Source: Bacteroidales bacterium
GTDB lineage: Bacteria; Bacteroidota; Bacteroidia; Bacteroidales; WCHB1-69
Length of the DNA stretch: 11,669 nucleotides
Direction of reading: 5' to 3'
Assembly: GCA_012838875.1 (NCBI GenBank)
Contig: DUOL01000121.1
Span: 1-11,669, forward strand
The notes under the pieces: model-generated
The model's database searches: none
What the model was told of the DNA's origin: nothing
Seen by the model: the letters and a program-made list of their open reading frames with translations, nothing else
Part shown: positions 1 to 5,781 of the stretch, piece by piece
Numbering within the stretch: position 1 is the stretch's first letter
Layout of the letters: the number at the start of each line of letters is the position of its first letter
Translations under genes and position numbers: made by a program

Positions 1-4
1 CGGA

Positions 5-74
5 AGCCGATGGGGACGCGGCGGCAAAAAAGCGAGCTTGTAAGCTCTTTTTGCCGCTTTGCGTCCCCACGGCT
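5..74. repeat. Long imperfect GC-rich inverted repeat (hairpin)
   Basis: The two halves pair over almost the full length. AGCCG (5-9) pairs with CGGCT (70-74), TGGGGACGC (11-19) with GCGTCCCCA (61-69), GCGGCAAAAA (21-30) with TTTTTGCCGC (48-57), and GAGCTT (34-39) with AAGCTC (42-47). Only small bulges interrupt the stem: one base at 10, three at 31-33, and an internal loop at 20/58-60. The block is much richer in GC than the genes that follow and holds no open reading frame. It may be an interspersed palindromic (REP-like) element or a strong terminator of a gene left of the window; the sequence alone does not decide. Confidence 0.7.
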
Positions 75-128
75 TGTGCCCGCGGACTTGGAACCGGGCG
101 CCGACCCCGAGCGTAGCGAGGGGGCACA
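75..128. repeat. Second GC-rich inverted repeat adjoining the first
   Basis: TGTGCCC at 75-81 is the exact reverse complement of GGGCACA at 122-128. The enclosed segment is also GC-rich and contains the palindrome GGCGCC (97-102) and the doubled AGCG of GAGCGTAGCGAG (109-120). Together with the hairpin at 5-74 it forms one composite palindromic block that stops abruptly at about 130, where the sequence turns into A/T runs. From 130 to 219 I see only A- and T-rich spacer. Confidence 0.5.
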
Positions 129-219
129 CCCTAATAAAAAAAATTAAAATTATTTTCTAAAACTATCTTTTTCTTTTTAAAAAAATGCTTTTTTTTCACC
201 AACGTAAACAAATATTTAT

Positions 220-227
220 TACCTTTG
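220..227 (+). promoter_or_regulatory. Bacteroidetes-type -7 promoter box upstream of the DUF134 gene
   Basis: TACCTTTG matches the Bacteroidetes -7 consensus TAnnTTTG exactly and lies 46 bases before the ATG at 274. No convincing TTTG -33 element is visible at the usual spacing; only a T-run at about 188-196 is present, so the promoter may be weak or need an activator. It is the only promoter candidate seen before the five-gene cluster that follows. Confidence 0.5.
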
Positions 228-230
228 CAA

Positions 231-246
231 ATGAACAAATGTTCAT
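231..246. promoter_or_regulatory. Palindromic operator candidate at the transcription start
   Basis: ATGAACA (231-237) and TGTTCAT (240-246) are exact inverted repeats around a two-base centre AA. The 16-bp near-perfect dyad begins three bases after the -7 box, so it would cover the expected transcription start. That is a typical place for a repressor operator. The half-site geometry suits a dimeric helix-turn-helix protein; the DUF134 protein encoded directly downstream is one candidate binder. Binding is inferred, not shown. Confidence 0.5.
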
Positions 247-273
247 AATAAAAAAATAATTTACTATTTCACC

Positions 274-699
274 ATGGCACCACGAAGAAAAAGAATGCGA
301 AGGATTTTTAACATTCCCACGATTAAAGGTTTTAAACCTTATGGGAACTCTTGCTCTCAGAAAGGGAAACGTGAGCTTATTTCTCTTTTGTATGAGGAGT
401 ATGAATCCTTGCGTTTATGCGATTATGAAAAGTTGACTCATGCTCAGGCGTGTCGGCTTATGCAGATTTCGCGTCCTACTTTTACGCGTATTTATGCTTC
501 TGCAAGAGAGAAAATTGCTACCGCTTTCGTCGAAGGGAAGCAGATGATTATTGAAGGCGGAAAAGTCTATTTTGACAGTGAATGGTATCGCTGCTCGGAC
601 TGTTCTTGTCATTTTAATCACCCTGATAAGGAAGCATTTATTGAAAACTGTCCTCTTTGTCATAGCACTAATTTTCACAAGGTGGAATCGGAATCATAA
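274..699 (+). CDS. DUF134 family DNA-binding protein with C-terminal zinc ribbon
   Basis: The 141-residue product matches the DUF134 pattern: a basic start (PRRKRMRRI), then FNIP and F-K-P-x-G, an acidic YEEYESLRLCDYEKL stretch (about 40-54), a helix-turn-helix with QACRLMQISRPTFTRI (about 58-73), ARxKIATAFVEGK (77-89) and the closing GG. DUF134 proteins are usually near 100 residues; here a tail of about 40 residues adds two Cys pairs, C107/C110 and C126/C129, consistent with a zinc ribbon. In this family the helix-turn-helix resembles sigma-70 region 4, so a transcriptional role is likely. DUF134 genes often lie beside NifX-like genes in anaerobes, as here. It is the first gene of the cluster and follows a promoter with a palindrome, so it may regulate itself and its neighbours; that is inference. 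Confidence 0.85.
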   Translation: MAPRRKRMRRIFNIPTIKGFKPYGNSCSQKGKRELISLLYEEYESLRLCDYEKLTHAQACRLMQISRPTFTRIYASAREKIATAFVEGKQMIIEGGKVYFDSEWYRCSDCSCHFNHPDKEAFIENCPLCHSTNFHKVESES

Positions 700-731
700 A
701 TGGAATTTATTAATCTTAAAAAATAAAAGTT

Positions 732-1049
732 ATGAAAATTGCAATTACATCAGTAGGAAATTCCCTTTCATCAAATATAGATGAACGTTTCGGGCGTTGT
801 GCTTTTTTTGTCATTTACGACACTGACACGAAAAGCGTGGAATTTATACCCAATCATGCTAAAGACGCCGAGGGAGGTGCCGGTACCGCAGCGGTACAAC
901 TTATAGCTTCGCAACAAGTAGCTAAAGTGGTATCAGGGCAATTCGGAGTTAAAGTTAAACCTTTATTGGATAGTCTTAAAATTCAGATGATATCTATTAA
1001 AGGAAGTCATTCCGTACAAGAAATTATAAACATGGTAGAAGAACGTTAA
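732..1049 (+). CDS. NifX/NifB-like (dinitrogenase Fe-Mo cofactor domain) small protein, ORP-type
   Basis: A 105-residue single-domain protein of the NifB/NifX/NafY fold (dinitrogenase iron-molybdenum cofactor biosynthesis family). The start MKIAI, the early IDERFGRCAFF motif (residues 16-25) with C23, and the alternating V/I strands followed by a G-x-FGVK turn (about 73-79) fit the family. Members bind metal-sulfur clusters non-covalently; the best studied outside nitrogen fixation is the Desulfovibrio orange protein with a Mo/Cu cluster. It lies 32 bases after the DUF134 gene and 12 bases before a second family member, so all are probably co-transcribed. No nitrogenase genes are in the window, so a role in nitrogenase assembly is not supported. 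The cargo cannot be read from the sequence. Confidence 0.85.
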   Translation: MKIAITSVGNSLSSNIDERFGRCAFFVIYDTDTKSVEFIPNHAKDAEGGAGTAAVQLIASQQVAKVVSGQFGVKVKPLLDSLKIQMISIKGSHSVQEIINMVEER

Positions 1050-1061
1050 AATTATCACATT

Positions 1062-1442
1062 ATGAATAAAAAAATTGCTATCCCGTTGCTGGACGACCAA
1101 TTGTGCAGTCATTTCGGGCATTGTCAACAATTTGCGATTGTAGAAACGCAAGGGGGAGAGATTGTTAAATATGAAAAACTAACACCGCCGGAGCACGTAC
1201 CGGGATTATATCCTCGCTGGGTTGCTCAATTCGGTGTAACGGACGTAATAGCCGGCGGCATCGGACAACGTGCTATCTCCTTGTTTAACGAACAAAATAT
1301 AAATGTACATGCGGGTGCTCCCGTTATGAAAATGGAAGAGTTGGTTACTCTATTTCTTCAAAATAAGCTAACGCTAACGGAGAATAGTTGTACGCACGAC
1401 AACTCACCGGGAGGCGGTCATCAACACCATCATAACTGTTAA
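1062..1442 (+). CDS. NifX/NifB-like protein with Cys/His-rich metal-binding tail
   Basis: A 126-residue second member of the NifB/NifX cofactor-domain family. The N-terminus MNKKIAIPLLDD leads into CSHFGHCQQF (15-24), which carries two Cys and two His where the upstream paralogue has only one Cys. The central GVTDVIAGGIGQRAISLF (about 58-76) is the family's conserved glycine-rich turn. The last 17 residues hold C110, H112, H120, H122-H124 and C126 after a glycine run, a likely flexible metal-binding tail. Such Cys/His tails occur in other stand-alone members of the family in anaerobes. The pairing with a tailless paralogue suggests either a heterodimer or a donor and acceptor of the same metal cluster; this is inference. 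Confidence 0.85.
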   Translation: MNKKIAIPLLDDQLCSHFGHCQQFAIVETQGGEIVKYEKLTPPEHVPGLYPRWVAQFGVTDVIAGGIGQRAISLFNEQNINVHAGAPVMKMEELVTLFLQNKLTLTENSCTHDNSPGGGHQHHHNC

Positions 1443-1466
1443 TGCCGTTGACAAAATTTTTCGGAT

Positions 1467-2354
1467 ATGCTCTTTAAAACTCACGGCGACAAGCAATTAA
1501 AAATAGCTATTGCAAGCGGTAAGGGAGGTACAGGAAAAACTTTTGTGGCTACCAATCTTTATTCTGTTCTTCAACAAAACCAAGTTTCTTCCATATTGAT
1601 TGATTGTGATGCGGAAGAACCGAACGACCATTTTTTCTTTAAATCTATTTCTAAAACGGACAAAGAGGTTCAAGTTAACATTCCCGTAATTTCTGCCGAA
1701 TCGTGCATATTTTGTGATAAATGTTACGAATATTGTCATTATAACGCTATTTTTTATCTTCCCTCTCTTCAACAAATTCACGTAATGGAAGATTTATGTC
1801 ATTCGTGCGGCGCTTGTTCGGTAGCTTGTGAGCATAACGCAATTACCGAAAAAAAGAAAACTATCGGTACGGTTACCACTTACTTACTGTCGGGAAATTA
1901 CAAATTGATTGAGTCGCGTGTAAATATCGGCGTTTATTCGCCGGTTCCGGTCATAACTTCTGCCATTAAAGAAGCCGAACAGCAGGGTATCATTATTTTA
2001 GACGCCCCGCCCGGCACTTCCTGCCCTTTTATTCATACGGTAAATAACGCAGATTATGTAGTCCTTGTCGCAGAACCTACTCCTTTCGGATTGAGCGATT
2101 TACAAAAAACGATTGCCGTTCTCCATATTTTAGAAAAACCTTTTGGAATTGTAATCAATAAATCCGACATCGGCACCTTAGCAATGTCCGATTTTATTCA
2201 AAAAGAGAACTATGATTTGTTATTATCAATCCCTTTTGACAGGAGTGTTGCCTCGTTCTATTCCGAAGGAAAAATCATGGCAGAGAGAGAGGAAAAATGG
2301 AAAGAAATTTTTGAAAATCTAATTGATAAAATTATTGAAACAGCATGCAAATAG
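1467..2354 (+). CDS. MinD-superfamily P-loop ATPase with inserted 2[4Fe-4S] ferredoxin domain (first of pair)
   Basis: A 295-residue soluble ATPase of the MinD/Mrp/ParA class. It has a deviant Walker A GKGGTGKT at 18-25, an ILIDCDAEEPN switch region at 43-53, and ILDAPPGTSCP further on. Between them sits a bacterial-type ferredoxin domain with two complete CxxCxxCxxxC sets: C80/C83/C86/C90 and C111/C114/C117/C121. Each should hold one [4Fe-4S] cluster. The proline that usually follows the last Cys is replaced by His and Glu. This architecture (COG1149 type) is typical of anaerobes and occurs in tandem pairs beside ORP/NifX-like genes. The likely role is ATP-driven handling of electrons or a metal-sulfur cluster; the partner is unproven. 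The gene follows the NifX-like gene by 24 bases and overlaps the next one by 10. Confidence 0.9.
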   Translation: MLFKTHGDKQLKIAIASGKGGTGKTFVATNLYSVLQQNQVSSILIDCDAEEPNDHFFFKSISKTDKEVQVNIPVISAESCIFCDKCYEYCHYNAIFYLPSLQQIHVMEDLCHSCGACSVACEHNAITEKKKTIGTVTTYLLSGNYKLIESRVNIGVYSPVPVITSAIKEAEQQGIIILDAPPGTSCPFIHTVNNADYVVLVAEPTPFGLSDLQKTIAVLHILEKPFGIVINKSDIGTLAMSDFIQKENYDLLLSIPFDRSVASFYSEGKIMAEREEKWKEIFENLIDKIIETACK

Positions 2355-3226
2355 CAATTATAAGCGGGAAAGGCGGCACGGGCAAAAGTAGTATAACAGC
2401 TGCTTTTGCAAGCATTGAAAAAAATGTAGTTTTAGCAGATTGTGATGTTGACGCATCGAATTTATATTTACTCTTCACTCCTACTCACGAAAAAGAACAA
2501 GCTTATATAGGGGCTGAAACCGCAATAATTGACAATAATTTATGCATCAGCTGCATGAAATGTTTGGAAAATTGTCGTTTTGACGCTATTTCTTATATAA
2601 ATCAAAAAATTATTATTTCGGACGTTGCTTGTGACGGTTGTGGTTTGTGTGCCCGCATCTGTCCTACGCAAGCGATTATGACGCAACAGCACGATAAAAG
2701 TCGTCTCTATAGCGGTTCATTTCGCTACGGAAAAATGGTTTACGGCGTGTTGGCACCGGGAGAAGAAAATTCGGGGAAATTGGTCAACGAAGTTCGGAGT
2801 AAGGCAAACATCATTGCTACGGAGAACGACCTTGCCATTACTCTTATTGACGGACCTCCCGGCATTGGTTGTCCCGTTATTTCTGCCATCGCCAATGTAG
2901 ACGGTGTAGTTTTAGTTACCGAGCCGACACTGTCCGGATTTCACGATTTAAAAAGGATAAAAGAGATTGCAGACAACTTTCGACTTCCTGCGTGGGTTAT
3001 CATTAATAAATTTACAATCAATGAGAAAATTTCTTCAGAGATAGAGGCATGGTGTAAGAAAGAAAAGGTTAATTTTGCAGGAAAAATTCCATTTGACCTT
3101 GTCATGGTAGAAGCGATGACACAATTAAAGACAATCATTGAATATCAACCAAATGGAACAATTACGAAAAAGTTAAAAGAAATTTATAATTATATAAAAC
3201 TAAATATTAATAAACAAACTAATTAA
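2345..3226 (+). CDS. MinD-superfamily P-loop ATPase with inserted 2[4Fe-4S] ferredoxin domain (second of pair)
   Basis: A 293-residue paralogue of the preceding ATPase. Walker A GKGGTGKS lies at 8-15, DCDVDASN at 32-39, and LIDGPPGIGCP in the middle. The inserted ferredoxin has C67/C70/C73/C77 and C96/C99/C102/C106; the last set keeps the usual following proline. The start codon lies inside the end of the upstream gene (ATG at 2345, upstream stop ending at 2354), which implies translational coupling and balanced amounts of both ATPases. Tandem ferredoxin-bearing MinD proteins of this kind are known partners of the orange protein in Desulfovibrio; action as a heterodimer is the simplest model here. 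It is not a septum-placing MinD: there is no MinC or MinE nearby and the C-terminus has no clear amphipathic membrane-targeting helix. Confidence 0.9.
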   Translation: MQIAIISGKGGTGKSSITAAFASIEKNVVLADCDVDASNLYLLFTPTHEKEQAYIGAETAIIDNNLCISCMKCLENCRFDAISYINQKIIISDVACDGCGLCARICPTQAIMTQQHDKSRLYSGSFRYGKMVYGVLAPGEENSGKLVNEVRSKANIIATENDLAITLIDGPPGIGCPVISAIANVDGVVLVTEPTLSGFHDLKRIKEIADNFRLPAWVIINKFTINEKISSEIEAWCKKEKVNFAGKIPFDLVMVEAMTQLKTIIEYQPNGTITKKLKEIYNYIKLNINKQTN

Positions 3227-3240
3227 AATTAAAAATTGTT

Positions 3241-4422
3241 ATGAATACATTAGACAAAGGTTTTGACACCAAATTAATTCATGCAGGAGCTTTTGAAGAA
3301 CCATACGGTAGTGCTACGGTTCCAATTTATCAAACCTCAACATTCAAGTTTAAGAGTGCACAACATGGGGCTGACTGTTTTTCAGGAAAAAGTGACGGTT
3401 ACATTTACACACGTATTGGTAATCCTACTATTAAAGCTTTAGAAAGAAATATTGCCGAATTGGAAGGCGGATTTGACGGAATTGCAACAAGTTCCGGTAT
3501 GGGGGCTGTTAGCAGTGTTTACATGGCTTTATTGGGAGCCGGAGCACACATTGTCAGCGCTGATGCCGTGTACGGACCTGCACGTGGTATTTTAGAAACC
3601 GATTTTTCACGTTTTAATGTAGAAGCTACTTTTGTTAACACCTCTCGTATTGAAAATATCAAAGCGGCAATACGCCCCAATACGAAAGTTCTCTATATTG
3701 AAACGCCTGCAAATCCTACCATGGAAATGACAGATATTGCTGCTTGCGCCAAACTCGCCAAAGAACATAATCTGATTTTAGTAGTAGACAACACTTTTTG
3801 CTCGCCTTATCTTCAAAAACCGTTAGCGTTAGGGGCAGATGTCGTTTTACACTCCGTTACCAAATTTATAAACGGACATGCTGATATTGTAGGAGGAGTT
3901 ATTGTTACCAAAAATGAAGAGTTATATAAAAAAATTCGTCATTCTATGGTTTACCTCGGTTGCAATATGGACCCGACACAAGCTTTTATGGTGTTACGCG
4001 GAGTTAAAACATTATCTATCAGGATTGAACGTGCACAAGAAAATGCTATGAAAGTTGCCGAATTTCTAAGTAAACATCCTAAAGTTGCTTGGATAAAATA
4101 TCCCGGACTTCCCTCCTATCCTCAATACGAATTAGCGAAAAAACAGATGAACGGCTTTGGTTCCATGATGAGTTTCGGCTTAAAAGGAGGCTACGAAGCA
4201 GGACGAAAAATGATGGACCACGTCCACTTAGCGCTTTTAGCGGTTTCTCTCGGGGGCGTAGAAACCCTCATTCAACACCCCGCCTCAATGACCCATGCCG
4301 GTATTAGCAAAGAGAACAAATTAGCCGCCGGAATTACTGACGACTTGATTCGTTTTTCTGTAGGAATTGAAGATATCAATGATATCATTGAGGACTTAAA
4401 ACATGCTTTAGAAGCTGTTTAA
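3241..4422 (+). CDS. Methionine gamma-lyase-like trans-sulfuration enzyme (PLP-dependent)
   Basis: A full-length 393-residue Cys/Met metabolism PLP enzyme. Visible landmarks are YTRIGNPT with Y56 and R58 (phosphate contacts from the partner subunit), SSGM at 84-87, Y111 stacking on the cofactor, D183 binding the pyridine nitrogen, and the Schiff-base lysine K208 in SVTKFINGH. The late ETLIQHPASMTHA motif resembles methionine gamma-lyase and sulfhydrylases rather than cystathionine gamma-lyase, which has Glu there. However, the Cys of the YGCT loop that marks classical methionine gamma-lyase is a proline (P113), and the Lys-Asp pair of the later loop is Met-Val. Substrate is therefore uncertain: methionine or homocysteine cleavage, cystathionine cleavage, or O-acylhomoserine sulfhydrylation. 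The gene starts 14 bases after the second ATPase with no promoter of its own in view, so it is probably co-transcribed with the metal-cluster genes. Confidence 0.85.
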   Translation: MNTLDKGFDTKLIHAGAFEEPYGSATVPIYQTSTFKFKSAQHGADCFSGKSDGYIYTRIGNPTIKALERNIAELEGGFDGIATSSGMGAVSSVYMALLGAGAHIVSADAVYGPARGILETDFSRFNVEATFVNTSRIENIKAAIRPNTKVLYIETPANPTMEMTDIAACAKLAKEHNLILVVDNTFCSPYLQKPLALGADVVLHSVTKFINGHADIVGGVIVTKNEELYKKIRHSMVYLGCNMDPTQAFMVLRGVKTLSIRIERAQENAMKVAEFLSKHPKVAWIKYPGLPSYPQYELAKKQMNGFGSMMSFGLKGGYEAGRKMMDHVHLALLAVSLGGVETLIQHPASMTHAGISKENKLAAGITDDLIRFSVGIEDINDIIEDLKHALEAV

Positions 4423-4454
4423 ACATTCTAAAACGTTTAATTAATTGTAATTAT

Positions 4455-4471
4455 ATTGAATAAAATTCAAT
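4455..4471. repeat. Small AT-rich inverted repeat between the PLP enzyme and mrp
   Basis: ATTGAAT (4455-4461) and ATTCAAT (4465-4471) are exact inverted repeats around AAA. The element lies in the 76-base gap before the mrp start codon, with no T-run after it, so it is not a convincing intrinsic terminator. It could be an operator or a chance palindrome in AT-rich sequence. No TAnnTTTG box is present in the gap. Confidence 0.3.
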
Positions 4472-4498
4472 TCATAGCTATTATAACAGAAAAATAAG

Positions 4499-5284
4499 AT
4501 GAACATTTTTGAAAAAATAGAGCTTCCAAACGTAAAACATATCATTGCCGTTGCTTCAGGAAAAGGTGGCGTAGGAAAATCCACGGTTTCAGCAAATTTG
4601 GCTGTTGCATTGGCACGACAAGGACTCAGAGTCGCTCTGGTTGACGCCGACATTTATGGACCATCTATTCCTACTATGTTTGGAATTGAAGACGCAAAAC
4701 CCGAAGTTACGGTAAAAGATGAGCAAGAGATAATCTATCCTATCGAAAGGTATGGTGTAAAAATCATCTCGGTCGGTTTCTTTATTGCTAAAGATGCGGG
4801 GCTTATCTGGCGAGGACCTATGGTGGCAAGTTTCTTAACCCAATTATACGAAAATACACAATGGGGAGAGATTGATTATTTAATCATTGACTTCCCCCCC
4901 GGAACCGGTGATATTCAGCTAACAACTATGCAAAAATTAAACCTTTCCGGTATCATCATGGTTACGACTCCTCAGGATATTGCCGTTAATGACGCACGCA
5001 AAGCCGCTTCTATGTTCAACAATCCTGAATTAGCAATCCCGATTCTTGGAGTCATTGAAAATATGTCGTGGTTCACGCCCAAAAGCCACCCGGAGGAAAA
5101 ATATTTTATCTTCGGCAAGGGAGGAGGCGAAACATTAGCCAAAGAACTGAATGTTAAGCTATTAGGACAAATACCCTTAGTTGCTGAAGTAGGAGAAGCC
5201 GCCGATAAAGGATTAAGCATTTTCAACCAATCAGACGGAAATGTTGTTACAATTTTCGAAAAAATTGTTGAAAATATACTTTGA
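4499..5284 (+). CDS. mrp: Mrp/NBP35-type Fe-S cluster carrier ATPase, short form
   Basis: A 261-residue cytosolic P-loop ATPase of the Mrp/ApbC/NBP35 family, which carries Fe-S clusters to target proteins. Diagnostic motifs are GKGGVGKST (21-29), VDADIYGPSIP (48-58), WRGPM (104-108), IIDFPPGTGD (129-138) and IENMSWF (186-192). Two usual parts are missing. The N-terminal DUF59/MIP18 domain found in many Mrp proteins is absent, and the region after ENMSWF reads TPKSHPEEKYFIFG with no CxxC, the motif that bridges a cluster between two subunits. Loss of CxxC seems common in Bacteroidetes Mrp proteins, so this may be a lineage trait. Its place after an ORP-like cluster parallels Desulfovibrio, where an Mrp-type protein (fused to an ORP domain) is part of the set. 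It could also be an independent housekeeping gene. Confidence 0.9.
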   Translation: MNIFEKIELPNVKHIIAVASGKGGVGKSTVSANLAVALARQGLRVALVDADIYGPSIPTMFGIEDAKPEVTVKDEQEIIYPIERYGVKIISVGFFIAKDAGLIWRGPMVASFLTQLYENTQWGEIDYLIIDFPPGTGDIQLTTMQKLNLSGIIMVTTPQDIAVNDARKAASMFNNPELAIPILGVIENMSWFTPKSHPEEKYFIFGKGGGETLAKELNVKLLGQIPLVAEVGEAADKGLSIFNQSDGNVVTIFEKIVENIL

Positions 5285-5326
5285 TGCTTTAATATCAATA
5301 AAATATAAAACGAATTAAAAAAGTTT

Positions 5327-5334
5327 TATATTTG
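5327..5334 (+). promoter_or_regulatory. -7 promoter box for the small lipoprotein gene
   Basis: TATATTTG is an exact match to the Bacteroidetes -7 consensus and lies 16 bases before the ATG at 5351. No clear TTTG -33 element is seen at the usual distance. Its position in the 66-base gap after mrp suggests that the lipoprotein gene is a separate transcription unit with a very short leader. Confidence 0.55.
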
Positions 5335-5350
5335 TACTTCATAACTTTAA

Positions 5351-5572
5351 ATGAGAAAATGTATGAAAAATGCTTTTTTTATCGCTGTTTTTAGCGTTAT
5401 TTTGATTTTTTTATTTAGTTCTTGCTATAAAACGTGCACGTGCAAAGGTTGGGTTGCAGGTGAAGAGGGCAAGCCTTATAAAATTGAACTTGAGAAAGGA
5501 GAAAAAAGTTGTGAGGATAAAAGCACTTTGCAAATGGTAGACGGCATTAAAGTTGGGATAGAGTGCGAATAA
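5351..5572 (+). CDS. Small Cys-rich lipoprotein, function unknown
   Basis: A 73-residue product with a basic start (MRKCMK), a hydrophobic stretch at about 8-23 and a lipobox-like FLFSSC ending at C25, so it is probably lipidated and exported. The mature part is only 49 residues and contains four further cysteines, C29, C31, C54 and C72, enough for two disulfides. The rest is charged (EEGKPYKIELEKGEKSC). The start could also be M5 at 5363; the box at 5327 fits either. The codon order, a close promoter and the export signal support a real gene despite its size. Similar tiny CxC-containing lipoproteins are common in Bacteroidetes, but I know no function for them. Confidence 0.65.
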   Translation: MRKCMKNAFFIAVFSVILIFLFSSCYKTCTCKGWVAGEEGKPYKIELEKGEKSCEDKSTLQMVDGIKVGIECE

Positions 5573-5725
5573 TAGGTGGTGTTTATCAATAAGCCGCAGC
5601 ACCTCGTGCAGCCAAATGGAAAGTGATAAATTTAAAAATCAAGAAAACTAAGAGAAAAAACGCCCGAGCTGATATGACCTAAATAAATCATAATTAAATT
5701 TATTACCTATTTAAGAAATGTTTTA

Positions 5726-5733
5726 TATATTTG
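5726..5733 (+). promoter_or_regulatory. Orphan -7 promoter-like box pointing at the 3' end of rnhA
   Basis: TATATTTG at 5726-5733 matches the -7 consensus exactly, but no plus-strand gene follows: the next 50 bases lead into the end of the minus-strand rnhA gene. It may drive a short antisense or non-coding RNA or be a chance match in AT-rich DNA. The 209-base gap 5573-5781 otherwise holds no open reading frame of note; a short GCAC/GTGC inverted repeat lies in its first part, near 5600. Confidence 0.3.
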
Positions 5734-5752
5734 CATTTTAGTTGATGAGAAA

Positions 5753-5770
5753 TAGTTTATACGTAAACTA
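5753..5770 (-). terminator. Hairpin with TACG loop downstream of rnhA (weak terminator candidate)
   Basis: TAGTTTA (5753-5759) and TAAACTA (5764-5770) are exact inverted repeats with the four-base loop TACG on the plus strand, a UNCG-type tetraloop in RNA transcribed rightward. It lies 11 bases beyond the rnhA stop codon. On the minus strand the stem is followed only by TTTCTC, a poor U-tract, so termination there would be weak. Confidence 0.35.
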
Positions 5771-5781
5771 AAAGTATAAAA

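Noticed and set aside
551..784. Plus-strand frame bridging the DUF134 and first NifX-like genes
   Set aside because: It overlaps two genes with clear family motifs in other frames and shows no coherent protein pattern.
732..3226. Nitrogen-fixation accessory genes
   Set aside because: The NifX-like domains alone suggest this, but no nitrogenase structural or nifE/N/B genes are present, and the ferredoxin-MinD partners fit ORP-type clusters better.
1467..3226. Cell-division MinCDE system
   Set aside because: Both ATPases carry ferredoxin inserts, and no MinC or MinE is nearby, so classical septum placement is not supported.
4089..4307. Overlapping plus-strand reading frame inside the PLP enzyme gene
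   Set aside because: It lies wholly within a well-supported gene in another frame, has no family resemblance and is basic, low-information sequence.
4419..4440. TTAAAC/GTTTAA hairpin as terminator of the PLP enzyme gene
   Set aside because: The 6-bp stem is all but free of GC, has a ten-base loop and no T-run after it, so it is likely chance in AT-rich sequence.
5281..5298. TTGAT/ATCAA hairpin as terminator after mrp
   Set aside because: Only five pairs, AT-rich, no U-tract; too weak to list as a feature.
5573..5781. Possible small gene in the gap before rnhA
   Set aside because: No frame with a plausible start, length and composition; only a promoter-like box and short hairpins are visible.
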